47,921 bases of DNA from Chloroflexota bacterium (GCA_022616275.1 JAKEFB010000125.1:1-47921); one strand, 5' to 3'. Shown: positions 41,901-47,921, counted from the first letter of the stretch. Made by a program: numbers and translations. Notes: generated from the letters alone by a model not told the origin.

Positions 41901-44150
41901 CAGCCGGTTGGAGATGAAGTCCACCGCCTCGACCAGGAAATGGCCGCTGCCCGCGGCCGGGTCCAGGACGCGGACGTTAAGGCAGTCGTCGGCCAGGGCT
42001 TGCATCTCCGGCGTGTTCCACAATAGTCCGGCCGGCTGGTCGCCGCCGCGGGCCTTGACCCTATCGCGGTGCTGGCGGAACTGCCGCTGCGCCAGGCGCA
42101 GCCGGGGGGCCAGTTCCTCAAATTTTCGTTCCAGCACCGGCCCGGCGGTATGCTCGACGATGTACTTGACGATGTAATCGGGGGTGTAATAGCTGCCGGT
42201 GGCCTTGCGTTCTTTCTTGTCGTTCTCCAGGTAAACGTCGCCCTTTTCCAGGGTGGCGTAGATTTTGCCTTTGGCCTCCTGGTAGGGCACAACTTTTTCC
42301 TTGCCCTTTTCCTTGACGACGGCCAGCTTCTCCCCAGCGATGCGCAGCTTGAACTCCAATAACCCTTCGTAGATGGAGCCTAAATGGCGCACGCCGAGGG
42401 ATTTGTAGTCAATAAAGACCAGGGCCTGGGTCTTGTCGTCCACGTCGCGGCAGAGGCGGTCCAGCCCTAAGGCCAGGGACTGGTCGGGGATGGCGTAATC
42501 GGCCAGGAACTCGCCGCTCTCGCTGACCTGGCTGAAGAGACCGCCGTTGTAGGTCGGCAAATTAAGCGCCTCGGCCCCGCTGTCAATCAGCTCAAAAAGC
42601 CTCTCTAGCCGCTCGTAGAGCGCGGTCGAGGTGGTGGTGTACTGCGCCTTGAGCCGCGCTGGGGCCTCGTCCAGGATCGTTCCGGCCGCTTCGGCAATTT
42701 CCCGCTTCAAGCGGTAAAGGCTCTCCTGGCGGTAGCCTCGTTCTTCGTTGAGCGGCAGCAGCTCCAGGCTTTCGGCATAAAGCACGAACATCAGCCGGTA
42801 AAGGAAAGTCAGCGTGCCTTCGTAGACCATCTGCAGCGCCTCTTCGTCAAAGTCGGCCCGCTGCTGGCCTACCTGGCGGCGAATGTCACCGATAAAGCCG
42901 GCGGCAAAGTGGGGGAAGATTTCCTCAAAGGTCCGATCCTTGAGCCGTTCACCCAGCCCTTTGGCGTAGTCGGCCGATTGGCGGCGCAGGTCGTCGAGGA
43001 AGCCGGTGAAGGCCGGGCGGCGGAAGAAGAGCCACCAATATTTGAGGGCGGTGACCTGATCGGGGGCCGCCAGGGCTTCTTCGAGGTCTATTTCGTAGTA
43101 GTTGGTGGCTTTGTTGTCGGCCGTGGCCGAATAGAGCCGCCACAACTTGCCGTTGCTGACGACGACCCAGGGCACGTCGCCCTGCTCCAGGACGCTGACG
43201 ACGAGCGCGCCGGGGATTTCCTCCGGTGTGTCCGGATCGCGGGCCGGGTCCTGGTCGTCCAGGTTGCGGTTCCAGACGTAAGTCAGGGCCAGGGCGATGG
43301 GTTTGTCTCGCTCCTGGCCGGCGTAGAACAGGTAGTCAGGTTCTGCGGCGGCCGACTCGCCGGCCTTATTCCTGGCCCACTGAAAACCCAGCGCCGTAAA
43401 GAGCGGTTCCAACAGCCCCTGGCGGACGGCGTTTTCCTTCTGGCCGGTGTAGCGGCGGCGAGCCTCCGCCAGCAAGCGGGCCACTTCCCGGCCGGTGGGG
43501 CGGACGTCTTCGTCCCAGGCCGGGGTGAGTTTGGGGTCGGCGAGGCGCTCCTTCAGGTAATAATCGGAAAAGAGGGCGCGGTTGTTGAAATATGGCTCGC
43601 TCCACTCGGCCAGGGTATAGGCCGAACGCAGCTTGTCCCACTGGTAAACGCCGTCGGCTTCGGTGAAGGTGAAGCGCTGGAGGACGCGCAGGGCGACGGG
43701 GCGCGGCCGGCGGCGGTCAACGGTCAGCGGGCGTGGCCGGATGACCAGGCGGAACGGTCTGCCGCGGCTTTTGCTTTTTTCGCGCTCTTTTTCGAGCAGG
43801 ACGAAGTCGAGCGTTTCGTAATCGGTGGTCAGGACGAGGAGGGCGCTTTCCGGCCGTTCGCGGAAGCGGCGGGCGATGGCCTGGCGCAACTGGACGGTGA
43901 CGCTGCGCACTTCCAGCAGGTAAATGGCGATTTCGCCGTCCACCGGATCGGCCCCCACCAGCCGGATGCGGCGGATTTGCTGGCGCAGCTCTTCGCTGTC
44001 CAGCCCCAGGGCGGCGTGGTCGAGGGCGGCCGCGCGGTCTACGTCGTAGCCCAGCCTGGCAAAGAAGTGGACGATCTGGTCGGCGTTTTCAAGCTGGCCG
44101 AGGTCGGCGGCCGTGAGTTGAATGTCGTTGGTCTGGAACCCGCTAGACAT
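38919..44150 (-). CDS. Giant Eco57I-type N6-adenine methylase with degenerate nuclease region and HEPN-like tail
   Basis: A 1743-aa protein. ATG 44150 follows GGAGGT by five bases and is preferred to the ATG at 44171. Order: unassigned N-terminal part (1-170); a nuclease-like region with PDYLFY (271-276) and PIALALTYVWNRNLD (284-298), where family nucleases have a D/E-x-K; then a WVVVSNGKLWRLYS segment; methylase with GSYYTPDYIV (652-661), motif I DPAAGSGHFLV (730-740), GVDLNEMAVELAK and catalytic NPPYG (1019-1023); target-recognition region (about 1030-1470, AT-rich DNA); and a C-terminal domain with YAKAVETALMQRLFLP and RNKAAH (1715-1720), an RNxxxH HEPN-type motif. It methylates adenine in a target site to protect host DNA. 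It could alternatively be a single-chain IIG enzyme. Confidence 0.88.
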   Translation of the reverse strand: MSSGFQTNDIQLTAADLGQLENADQIVHFFARLGYDVDRAAALDHAALGLDSEELRQQIRRIRLVGADPVDGEIAIYLLEVRSVTVQLRQAIARRFRERPESALLVLTTDYETLDFVLLEKEREKSKSRGRPFRLVIRPRPLTVDRRRPRPVALRVLQRFTFTEADGVYQWDKLRSAYTLAEWSEPYFNNRALFSDYYLKERLADPKLTPAWDEDVRPTGREVARLLAEARRRYTGQKENAVRQGLLEPLFTALGFQWARNKAGESAAAEPDYLFYAGQERDKPIALALTYVWNRNLDDQDPARDPDTPEEIPGALVVSVLEQGDVPWVVVSNGKLWRLYSATADNKATNYYEIDLEEALAAPDQVTALKYWWLFFRRPAFTGFLDDLRRQSADYAKGLGERLKDRTFEEIFPHFAAGFIGDIRRQVGQQRADFDEEALQMVYEGTLTFLYRLMFVLYAESLELLPLNEERGYRQESLYRLKREIAEAAGTILDEAPARLKAQYTTTSTALYERLERLFELIDSGAEALNLPTYNGGLFSQVSESGEFLADYAIPDQSLALGLDRLCRDVDDKTQALVFIDYKSLGVRHLGSIYEGLLEFKLRIAGEKLAVVKEKGKEKVVPYQEAKGKIYATLEKGDVYLENDKKERKATGSYYTPDYIVKYIVEHTAGPVLERKFEELAPRLRLAQRQFRQHRDRVKARGGDQPAGLLWNTPEMQALADDCLNVRVLDPAAGSGHFLVEAVDFISNRLITFLNAWSENPVWGMLEQIRDDIVVEMERQGVTIDTARLTRVALLKRAVLKRCVYGVDLNEMAVELAKVSLWLDAFTLGAPLSFLDHHLKHGNSLIGARIKEVEEAVEGTAEKAVQLSLFSGGPFTGLSLATDLMRRVSTLSDNTVSQVQESQAAYRDAGDHLAYYKRVLDVYTSRWFGNAPGKKADPAVLFLRHNDTRNWLKNPHGRPPEVAQFDAPQVAETALQAAEDKRFFHWELEFPEVFFAPGRPGGQDVQLLEWGGFDAIIGNPPYGADFGENDKPYFSENYISFQLDFDSYIFFLEKLWQILRSHGLLSYIVPEVWLRLETNENLRRLILSRATLNSLWVTGRVFAEAVVYTCVPIFSNQAPSSESETKVTLDHSINTLNVKPHYRIPQASWLKNAYARIEYLMTPELDDLLSKIMSKSQTLAVCCDIAQGLTAYDKYRGQDEKLIRSRAFHSAHQKDETFKKWLEGGDVARYELDWSGKWISYGPWLAAPRDPKYFYGERLLFREVPGSNHRIQTQLTNEEFYYGHSIIPCLSKVSMPYDLRFILAVINSYLISFYSRIKLPNFAKNTFPKLNPSDVQSLPIPKVEFNTNDEQRSTIGKEIKAHYKNHDLVWLIGLAREATQNGRTDIIHDELAFLAVQMIEFNKQKQAEIKHFLNWLEGVLSIRPREDKFGVKALTGYSVIQNYPGDYQKGEAELPWEEFYYRLHQNRNRLGVNLVKIQGQIQAEYEKSLAVLRPIKQQLAATDALIDQIVYQLYGLTDEEIELIERPAYEQALAEAKEKALQDEELQKDPDAALEVIAAGVLPAAQRLQSRVNVSPEEERLNAALPGWRLFAGDVPTFLLTGEYNIAHLPGHLDFSTSVIAYAKAVETALMQRLFLPFREESGYGDGDCHNAFLQQFMRRERHLTLGSFPIIMASSRESALRRFTEARFTRAAETIFGDDGVLGQLNDNTTIALRNKAAHSEALSRAEAQQARAWALNVLRHL

Positions 44151-44171
44151 GGACACCTCCAAGCACTCCAT

Positions 44172-44204
44172 AGGTGACAGTCACCTGGGAGGTGACTGTC
44201 ACCT
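44172..44204. repeat. REP-like nested palindrome, unit E
   Basis: AGGTGACAGTCACCT (44172-44186), spacer GGG, AGGTGACTGTCACCT (44190-44204). It lies just downstream of the extended -10 at 44213-44221 on the minus strand, so the methylase transcript would begin at or next to it. Confidence 0.95.
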
Positions 44205-44212
44205 GGGGGTGG

Positions 44213-44221
44213 ATTATACCA
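44213..44221 (-). promoter_or_regulatory. Extended -10 promoter element before the methylase gene
   Basis: Minus-strand TGGTATAAT, a TGn-extended perfect -10, lies between palindrome units E and F. At 17-base spacing the -35 position falls on the edge of unit F (TCACCT). The expected transcription start is next to unit E. It should drive methylase, Mrr, RAYT1, helicase and the HigA-type gene. Confidence 0.6.
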
Positions 44222-44235
44222 CGAGTTCGTGACAT

Positions 44236-44268
44236 AGGTGACAGTCACCTGGGAGGTGACTGTCACCT
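44236..44268. repeat. REP-like nested palindrome, unit F
   Basis: AGGTGACAGTCACCT (44236-44250), spacer GGG, AGGTGACTGTCACCT (44254-44268). It ends two bases before the stop codon of the nucleotidyltransferase gene and covers the -35 region of the methylase promoter. Confidence 0.95.
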
Positions 44269-44270
44269 GG

Positions 44271-44951
44271 TTACCTGGTGAGGCCGGCCGTCACCTGGGA
44301 GATAAGGGTTTGTTCGAGCCGGGCGAGTAGTTCGGGCGGGAGGCGGTCTACCTGGCGGAAGTGGCGGGTGTCGAGTTGGCGGCGCAGGCCGGCCAGGGTG
44401 ATGGTCCGGTCCCTGATTTCGTCGAGGTAGTGCAGGGCGCGCCAGAAGTGGCGGCGCTGGACGCTGATGGCCACGTGGCCGGCGTAGTGCCAGAGGGAGT
44501 CGAGGGTGGCCAGGTAGAGGGCCTGAACGTCGGGGGCGGGGCGGCCGGCCCAACTGGCGCGCATGAGGCTCTCAATCCGGCCGGAGCGGTCGAAGGCGAC
44601 CTGCCAGCGGTCTCGTTTGGCGACGAGGTTGGCCAGGCATAAGAAGCCGAGGTCTAGTTCGAGAAAGGTTTCCAGCCAGAAGGCGACGAGGAAGTTGTTG
44701 GGGCCGTAGGTGGCCTCGAAGCTGTGGATGACGGGGAAGAGGGTGGGGATGCGTTGTTGCCAGTCGTGGAAGACGGCCGTTACCTGGGCCTCTTGGGCGA
44801 CGACGACGGAGAGGTCAATGTCGGAAAGGTCGTCATTAAAGCCGGTGGCGGCCGAGCCGACGAGGAGGGCGCCGGCGATGCGGTTGTCGGTTTGCAGGGC
44901 GGCCAGGAGGCGGTCGAGGGTGGTCTGGCGGTCGTGGGGGGAGAGGGTCAT
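44271..44951 (-). CDS. Nucleotidyltransferase (MNT/aminoglycoside-adenylyltransferase-like)
   Basis: A 226-aa protein. The nucleotidyltransferase core has RIAGALLVGSAATGFNDDLS and then DIDLSVVV (about residues 24-51), giving the GS ... D-x-D metal site. A third acidic strand is plausible in FLELDLGFLC. The second half is helical (LYLATLDSLWHYAGHVAISV), as in aminoglycoside adenylyltransferases and in MNT proteins paired with HEPN toxins. MNT antitoxins can AMP-modify HEPN RNases. The next gene downstream ends in a HEPN-like motif, so such a pairing is worth considering. It is flanked by palindrome units F and G. Confidence 0.85.
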   Translation of the reverse strand: MTLSPHDRQTTLDRLLAALQTDNRIAGALLVGSAATGFNDDLSDIDLSVVVAQEAQVTAVFHDWQQRIPTLFPVIHSFEATYGPNNFLVAFWLETFLELDLGFLCLANLVAKRDRWQVAFDRSGRIESLMRASWAGRPAPDVQALYLATLDSLWHYAGHVAISVQRRHFWRALHYLDEIRDRTITLAGLRRQLDTRHFRQVDRLPPELLARLEQTLISQVTAGLTR

Positions 44952-44967
44952 GACAAGGTGAAGGGTG

Positions 44968-45000
44968 AGGTGACAGTCACCTGGGAGGTGACTGTCACCT
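44968..45000. repeat. REP-like nested palindrome, unit G
   Basis: AGGTGACAGTCACCT (44968-44982), spacer GGG, AGGTGACTGTCACCT (44986-45000). It is preceded by a short ATGACAAGGTGAAGGGTG stretch of the G-rich repeat type and lies between RAYT2 and the nucleotidyltransferase gene. Confidence 0.95.
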
Positions 45001-45006
45001 GGTCAC

Positions 45007-45591
45007 TTAGTCTTCCAGGTATTTCAGCTCATCTATCAGGGTTCGCTCGATCAGGTAATCGGTCACGAATTCCTGGTAAGCAGCCGGGTCGGGAAAGAAA
45101 TCGGCCACGAATTGGCGGTCAACGAGCGTGCCGTTGCGCTGGCCAAGCCAATCCGGGTAATTGGAATAGGGCCATTCTTCCGGCCGCTGGACGAGGCCGT
45201 GTTTGGCCGGGTTGGCGTGGATGTAGCGGCAGAGGTGGCGCAGGTAGCGCTCGCTGTCTACCGGCCGGGCCTCAAAGCGATGCTCAAACAGCGTGCCGCT
45301 GTGGTTGTAGTGATTGTTGTAGGCTTTGGAGTAGCTGTTGAAAACTCGTTGCGGCAGTAGCCCGGCCGGTTGGTCGCCGTCTTGCCGCACGAGGAAGTGG
45401 TAATGGTTGGGCAAGAGGCAATAGACGATGATGGCGATGTTGAGTTCGCGCCGGTATTTCTTGAGGCGCGAGAGCACGAAGAGGTAGTTGGTTTCCTCGC
45501 GGAAAATGGTCAACTGGCGGGCGCCGCGATTGTAGAAGTGGTAGTAGCGGCCGGCTTCCCAGGTGATGGTGTCTTTTCGGGCGTAGGGCAT
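45007..45591 (-). CDS. REP-associated tyrosine transposase (RAYT), copy 2
   Basis: A 194-aa protein from ATG 45591 (MPYARKDTITW), matching the start of copy 1. The frame runs ten codons further upstream into the palindrome. HUH pair H63 and H65 in PNHYHFLV and Tyr123 in RYIHANPAK are intact. It is about 96% identical to copy 1 (186 of 194 residues by eye), and the nucleotide sequences also agree closely through the whole gene. The difference is spread, not clustered. REP-like units flank it on both sides (G, H and I). Both copies lack stops or frameshifts, so both may be active. Confidence 0.95.
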   Translation of the reverse strand: MPYARKDTITWEAGRYYHFYNRGARQLTIFREETNYLFVLSRLKKYRRELNIAIIVYCLLPNHYHFLVRQDGDQPAGLLPQRVFNSYSKAYNNHYNHSGTLFEHRFEARPVDSERYLRHLCRYIHANPAKHGLVQRPEEWPYSNYPDWLGQRNGTLVDRQFVADFFPDPAAYQEFVTDYLIERTLIDELKYLED

Positions 45592-45608
45592 GTGGTCCTC
45601 TAGTGAAC

Positions 45609-45623
45609 AGGTGACAGTCACCT
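45609..45623. repeat. REP-like single arm, unit H
   Basis: One arm, AGGTGACAGTCACCT, followed by GGGACGAATTATACC, without the second arm. It lies 17 bases upstream of the RAYT2 start and immediately downstream of the extended -10 at 45631-45639. Confidence 0.9.
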
Positions 45624-45630
45624 GGGACGA

Positions 45631-45639
45631 ATTATACCA
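45631..45639 (-). promoter_or_regulatory. Extended -10 promoter element before RAYT copy 2
   Basis: Minus-strand TGGTATAAT, the same nine bases as the element before the methylase gene, again placed seven to eight bases from a palindrome arm. It should drive RAYT2 and the nucleotidyltransferase gene. No convincing -35 was seen. Confidence 0.55.
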
Positions 45640-45670
45640 TGACTCCGTAGCTGAAGGGGAGGTGGAGGAG

Positions 45671-45772
45671 AGGTGACGGTCACCTGGGGGGTGAGGTGAC
45701 AGTCACCTGGGAGGTGAGGTGACGGTCACCTGGGGGGTGAGGTGACAGTCACCTGGGAGGTGACTGTCACCT
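45671..45772. repeat. Cluster of five REP-like arms, unit I
   Basis: Arms at 45671-45685, 45694-45708, 45717-45731, 45740-45754 and 45758-45772. The first and third have a central G (AGGTGACGGTCACCT) instead of A/T. Spacers are eight, eight, eight and three bases, most ending GGTG or GGG. The last two arms form a standard unit. It lies between RAYT2 and the GDPD-like gene and looks like the expansion end of the array. Confidence 0.92.
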
Positions 45773-45779
45773 GGCGCGG

Positions 45780-46517
45780 CTAATAAGTGAAGTATTTATG
45801 GTTTTGGCCGGAGCCCCGGCCGAAATAGGACCATTGGGGAAAGTTAAAGTCGGAGGTGACAGAGCGTGGAAGCAACAGTACTGCCTGCAAAAATGTTTCC
45901 AGGTCGGGCACGTTGTAGATGTTGACCTCGTAACCCCAGCGAGTGACCTGATCAAATTGCTGCCGCAGCTCTGGCTGCTGCCAGTTCATTGAAAAGCGAG
46001 TGAGGCCCCATCTGGCCAGCATTTGTAGGATGGCCTGGGCCTGATCGGGCGCCGCCTGGATCAGGGGCGCCAAAAAATCAATTGGGCACTGGAGGATGGC
46101 GCCAGGATGAGAGGCGGTAATCCGTTTAAAGCCGCCTTCCATCAGGCACTCGATGTTGGCATTGAACCAGAGGTCTTCATCTTCCAGGCCGGCTCCGGCA
46201 ACCAATTCCAGGACCCTGTCTAGCACTGGACCGGCGGCTTTTAGATCGATTTTAATCGCCCGGCCGTGGCTTTTTATTTTATCTAGAACTTCAGGCAGCG
46301 TGAGCAGGCGCTCGCCAGGCGCCAGGGGGGTCTCAGTAAACAGGTCGTGGCGCAGGATTACTTCCCGGCCGGCCGGATCCATTTGGACATCCACTTCTGC
46401 CCAGCGCACATCGGAGGCCAGAAACTGATGCAAGTTGGCTTCGTCATTGACGCCGTGCCAGACCAACTGCACGCCGGCCGGCAGCGCTTTCCGATCGCGA
46501 ATAAGCTCTGTCAACAT
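45780..46517 (-). CDS. GDPD-like/FAM151 (menorin)-type TIM-barrel protein
   Basis: A 245-aa protein. ATG 46517 has GGAAG nine bases upstream. The in-frame ATG 46547 has no such site. Visible: LVWHGVNDEANLHQFL, WAEVDVQMDPAGREVILRHD, GRAIKIDLKAAGPVLDRVLE and LWFNANIE, the strand ends of a phosphodiesterase-type TIM barrel. The WHGVN start and EVDV acidic pair recall FAM151/DUF2181 proteins more than typical GDPD (which have HRG and E-x-D). Substrate unknown. No signal peptide. It is the first gene upstream of the repeat-rich island and is followed within eight bases of its stop by the palindrome cluster. Confidence 0.65.
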   Translation of the reverse strand: MLTELIRDRKALPAGVQLVWHGVNDEANLHQFLASDVRWAEVDVQMDPAGREVILRHDLFTETPLAPGERLLTLPEVLDKIKSHGRAIKIDLKAAGPVLDRVLELVAGAGLEDEDLWFNANIECLMEGGFKRITASHPGAILQCPIDFLAPLIQAAPDQAQAILQMLARWGLTRFSMNWQQPELRQQFDQVTRWGYEVNIYNVPDLETFLQAVLLLPRSVTSDFNFPQWSYFGRGSGQNHKYFTY

Positions 46518-46626
46518 TAGTTTCGGCTTCCTTTTCTTCCCAGCCATTGGGATTCATGTAGAGATAGGCAGAAGAGGCGCCGGCATCTTGCCGACAGGAT
46601 GGAGGCGCTCCATGGCGATCTAATGA

Positions 46627-47703
46627 TCATAGGATGGCAGCGGCCGTGGCCATGTTGGCCAGTTTTTGCCGGGCGGCGGCGCGGGAAAGCTGCAACATGC
46701 CGCAATCAGGGGCCAGGATAAGCTGTTCCGGCGGCAGGTGGCGCAGTGCGTCTTTCCCTCGCTTAACCAGGTCATCTACCGACTCCACGCGGTTGGAACC
46801 GACGTCCAGGACGCCCAACATGACCGTTTTCCGGCCGGCGGCCGGTAGCACCGATAAGTCCAGCCTGGACTGGGCTCCCTCAATTGAGATGACATCCAGC
46901 GCAGAGTCGCTCAACCAACTCAGCACGTTGCCATAGTAATCGGCATCAGCCTTGTAGGCAACGCCCTTTCGCTCCAGCGGCTTATCAGGGTAGCCACGAC
47001 AGATGTGGACAAAAAATGTGGCCTGGTCTTCGAGACCCCGGAAGCAGGCCTGTAGGGCATCCATACCCCATTCTTGCGCCTGGTTGGGGTAGCGGAGCAG
47101 GGCGGGGTCATCGAATTGGATAGCCGGGCACCCGGCCGCGATCAGGTTTTCCACCTCGTGACGAATGACCTGGGCATAATCCATCGCCAGGCGCGCCGGA
47201 TCGCCATAGTAGGTGTCGGCCACGCTGTCCACCACTGTTGTTGGCCCCGGCAAGCCAATTTTGGCAATATTCTGGGCATACCGTGCGGTGAACCGATAAT
47301 CATCAACCAAAATCGGTCCCTGGTATGTGAGCCGGCCAATCACCGTGGGCAGGTGGCGCACGTATCGGCCGTCACGAATAGACTTTTCCGTTAGTTTTTG
47401 GAAATCAACGCCACCCAAGCCACTCAAGACGTAGAGCACATAATGACCACGCCGTTCCTCCCCATCGGTGACGAAATCAATTCCGGCTGCGTTTTGGTCC
47501 TCAATTGCCTGCCGAGCCGCCCTGTCCAACCGCTGTTGAAATTCGGCCGGGCCGATTTCCCTGGCCAATTCATGAAACGTCAGACCCATCTCATCCAGCA
47601 GTTTGCGGCCGGTGCCAGGAAACAGATACCTGGGTTTTGGGTAACTACCGACGATAGCGGTCATGAGCCGGGTTTGCTTAATCTTGCCTGTCAAGGTTGC
47701 CAT
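46627..47703 (-). CDS. Cobalamin-independent methionine synthase (MetE C-terminal)-like enzyme
   Basis: A 358-aa protein of the UROD/MetE-like family, about half the length of full MetE and equal to its catalytic C-terminal barrel. Zinc ligands are visible as His233 and Cys235 (FVHICRGYP), Glu275 (ISIEGAQSR) and Cys334 (LAPDCGML). The opening TAIVGSYPKPRYL and the FVTDGEERRGHYVLY segment fit the family. These enzymes move methyl groups to thiols. Short forms often use a corrinoid or another methyl donor, and the substrate here is unknown. ATG 47703 is used; ATG 47664 is possible. It follows the sulfatase by 23 bases and is probably co-transcribed with it. Confidence 0.9.
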   Translation of the reverse strand: MATLTGKIKQTRLMTAIVGSYPKPRYLFPGTGRKLLDEMGLTFHELAREIGPAEFQQRLDRAARQAIEDQNAAGIDFVTDGEERRGHYVLYVLSGLGGVDFQKLTEKSIRDGRYVRHLPTVIGRLTYQGPILVDDYRFTARYAQNIAKIGLPGPTTVVDSVADTYYGDPARLAMDYAQVIRHEVENLIAAGCPAIQFDDPALLRYPNQAQEWGMDALQACFRGLEDQATFFVHICRGYPDKPLERKGVAYKADADYYGNVLSWLSDSALDVISIEGAQSRLDLSVLPAAGRKTVMLGVLDVGSNRVESVDDLVKRGKDALRHLPPEQLILAPDCGMLQLSRAAARQKLANMATAAAIL

Positions 47704-47726
47704 ATGCGCCGAAAATAGGGTGGGAG

Positions 47727-47921
47727 TTAGCAGGGGAGGCCCAGGCGAGCGTACTGTTCGGACGGTGTCCCTTCTTGAGCCAGCAGGTGGCACAGCAGGT
47801 CGAGCATTCGTTGGCGTTGTCCTGGCTCGGCCGGCCACAGGTTTTGCGTTTGGCCCGGGTCGTCGCTACGGTGGAAGAGAAAGTTCTCACGGCTGAGCGA
47901 CCGGATTTTGATCGGCACCTG
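47727..47921 (-). CDS. Sulfatase, C-terminal fragment (5' end outside window)
   Basis: The minus-strand frame is open to the window edge. The 64 visible residues include NFLFHRSDDPGQTQNLWP, which matches the C-terminal sub-domain of arylsulfatase-type sulfatases (typically FDL-DP-E--NLA), followed by a helix RQRMLDLLCHLLAQEGTPSE. The active site (C/S-x-P-x-R) lies outside the window, so activity cannot be judged. Followed closely by the MetE-like gene. Confidence 0.6.
   Translation of the reverse strand, partial: QVPIKIRSLSRENFLFHRSDDPGQTQNLWPAEPGQRQRMLDLLCHLLAQEGTPSEQYARLGLPC

Noticed and set aside
40965-42026. 353-aa open frame on the + strand
   Set aside because: Antisense to the methylase core (motif I and NPPY region), which is clearly the real gene.
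33797-44150. Assignment to DISARM or BREX
   Set aside because: No DrmB (DUF1998), PglZ, BrxC or BrxL is present. The helicase and PLD parts are fused in one protein, unlike those systems.
42909-44177. 422-aa open frame on the + strand
   Set aside because: Antisense to the N-terminal part of the methylase gene. No recognisable family.
45671-45772. Possible CRISPR-like array
   Set aside because: The regularly repeated arms have spacers of only three to eight bases, which are themselves similar. No unique spacers and no cas genes.

Overview
The window looks like a chromosomal segment of a GC-rich bacterium, most probably a filamentous or sludge-type member of the Chloroflexota (Anaerolineae-like). 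This is an inference from the style of the genes: dense GGCCGGCC-rich coding DNA, secreted proteins with TNTP/PPTAT-type linkers and YLPIV-type tails, an exopolysaccharide locus with no outer-membrane exporter, and dispersed short tandem repeats. No rRNA, tRNA or CRISPR array was seen.

Region 1 (1-18.8 kb, all + strand) is an exopolysaccharide locus. It is bracketed by two related alginate-lyase-like secreted proteins, the first cut by the window edge. A KLC-type TPR protein and a BcsB-like membrane-anchored protein precede a long, tightly packed operon: phosphoglycosyl transferase, a degenerate GGDEF membrane protein, a Wzz/BY-kinase-like protein with a broken P-loop, Wzx flippase, APH-fold kinase, GT4, membrane GT2, Wzy-type polymerase/ligase, methyltransferase, thymidylate-kinase-like protein, ATP-grasp, NodB deacetylase and the lyase-like protein. 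Many neighbours overlap by 1-8 bases, so they are probably translated and regulated together.

Region 2 (18.8-33.8 kb) is a mixed accessory region. It holds two secreted proteases (M36 and S8) that share one C-terminal domain, a 1016-aa secreted repeat protein translationally coupled to an epoxide-hydrolase-like enzyme, a repeat-bearing secreted protein, and a second epoxide hydrolase divergent from a MarR regulator with clear operators. It also holds a NUDIX hydrolase, antitoxin-like small genes and two gene remnants. G-rich low-complexity repeats and short tandem repeats sit between these genes.

Region 3 (33.8-45.8 kb, all - strand) is the most unusual part. It is a defence-like island of a nucleotidyltransferase, a giant Eco57I-type methylase with a degenerate nuclease motif and a HEPN-like tail, an Mrr endonuclease with a PUA/EVE-like front end, a PLD+SF2 helicase and a HigA-type regulator. 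Two almost identical REP-associated tyrosine transposases (RAYTs) are interleaved with them. Every gene junction carries a nested palindrome built from the arm AGGTGACAGTCACCT, 20 arms in all. I did not notice the palindrome anywhere else in the window. The island therefore looks like a REP/RAYT element coupled to, or domesticated within, a restriction-type operon.

Region 4 (45.8-47.9 kb, - strand) has a GDPD/FAM151-like protein, a MetE-C-terminal-like enzyme and the 3' end of a sulfatase.
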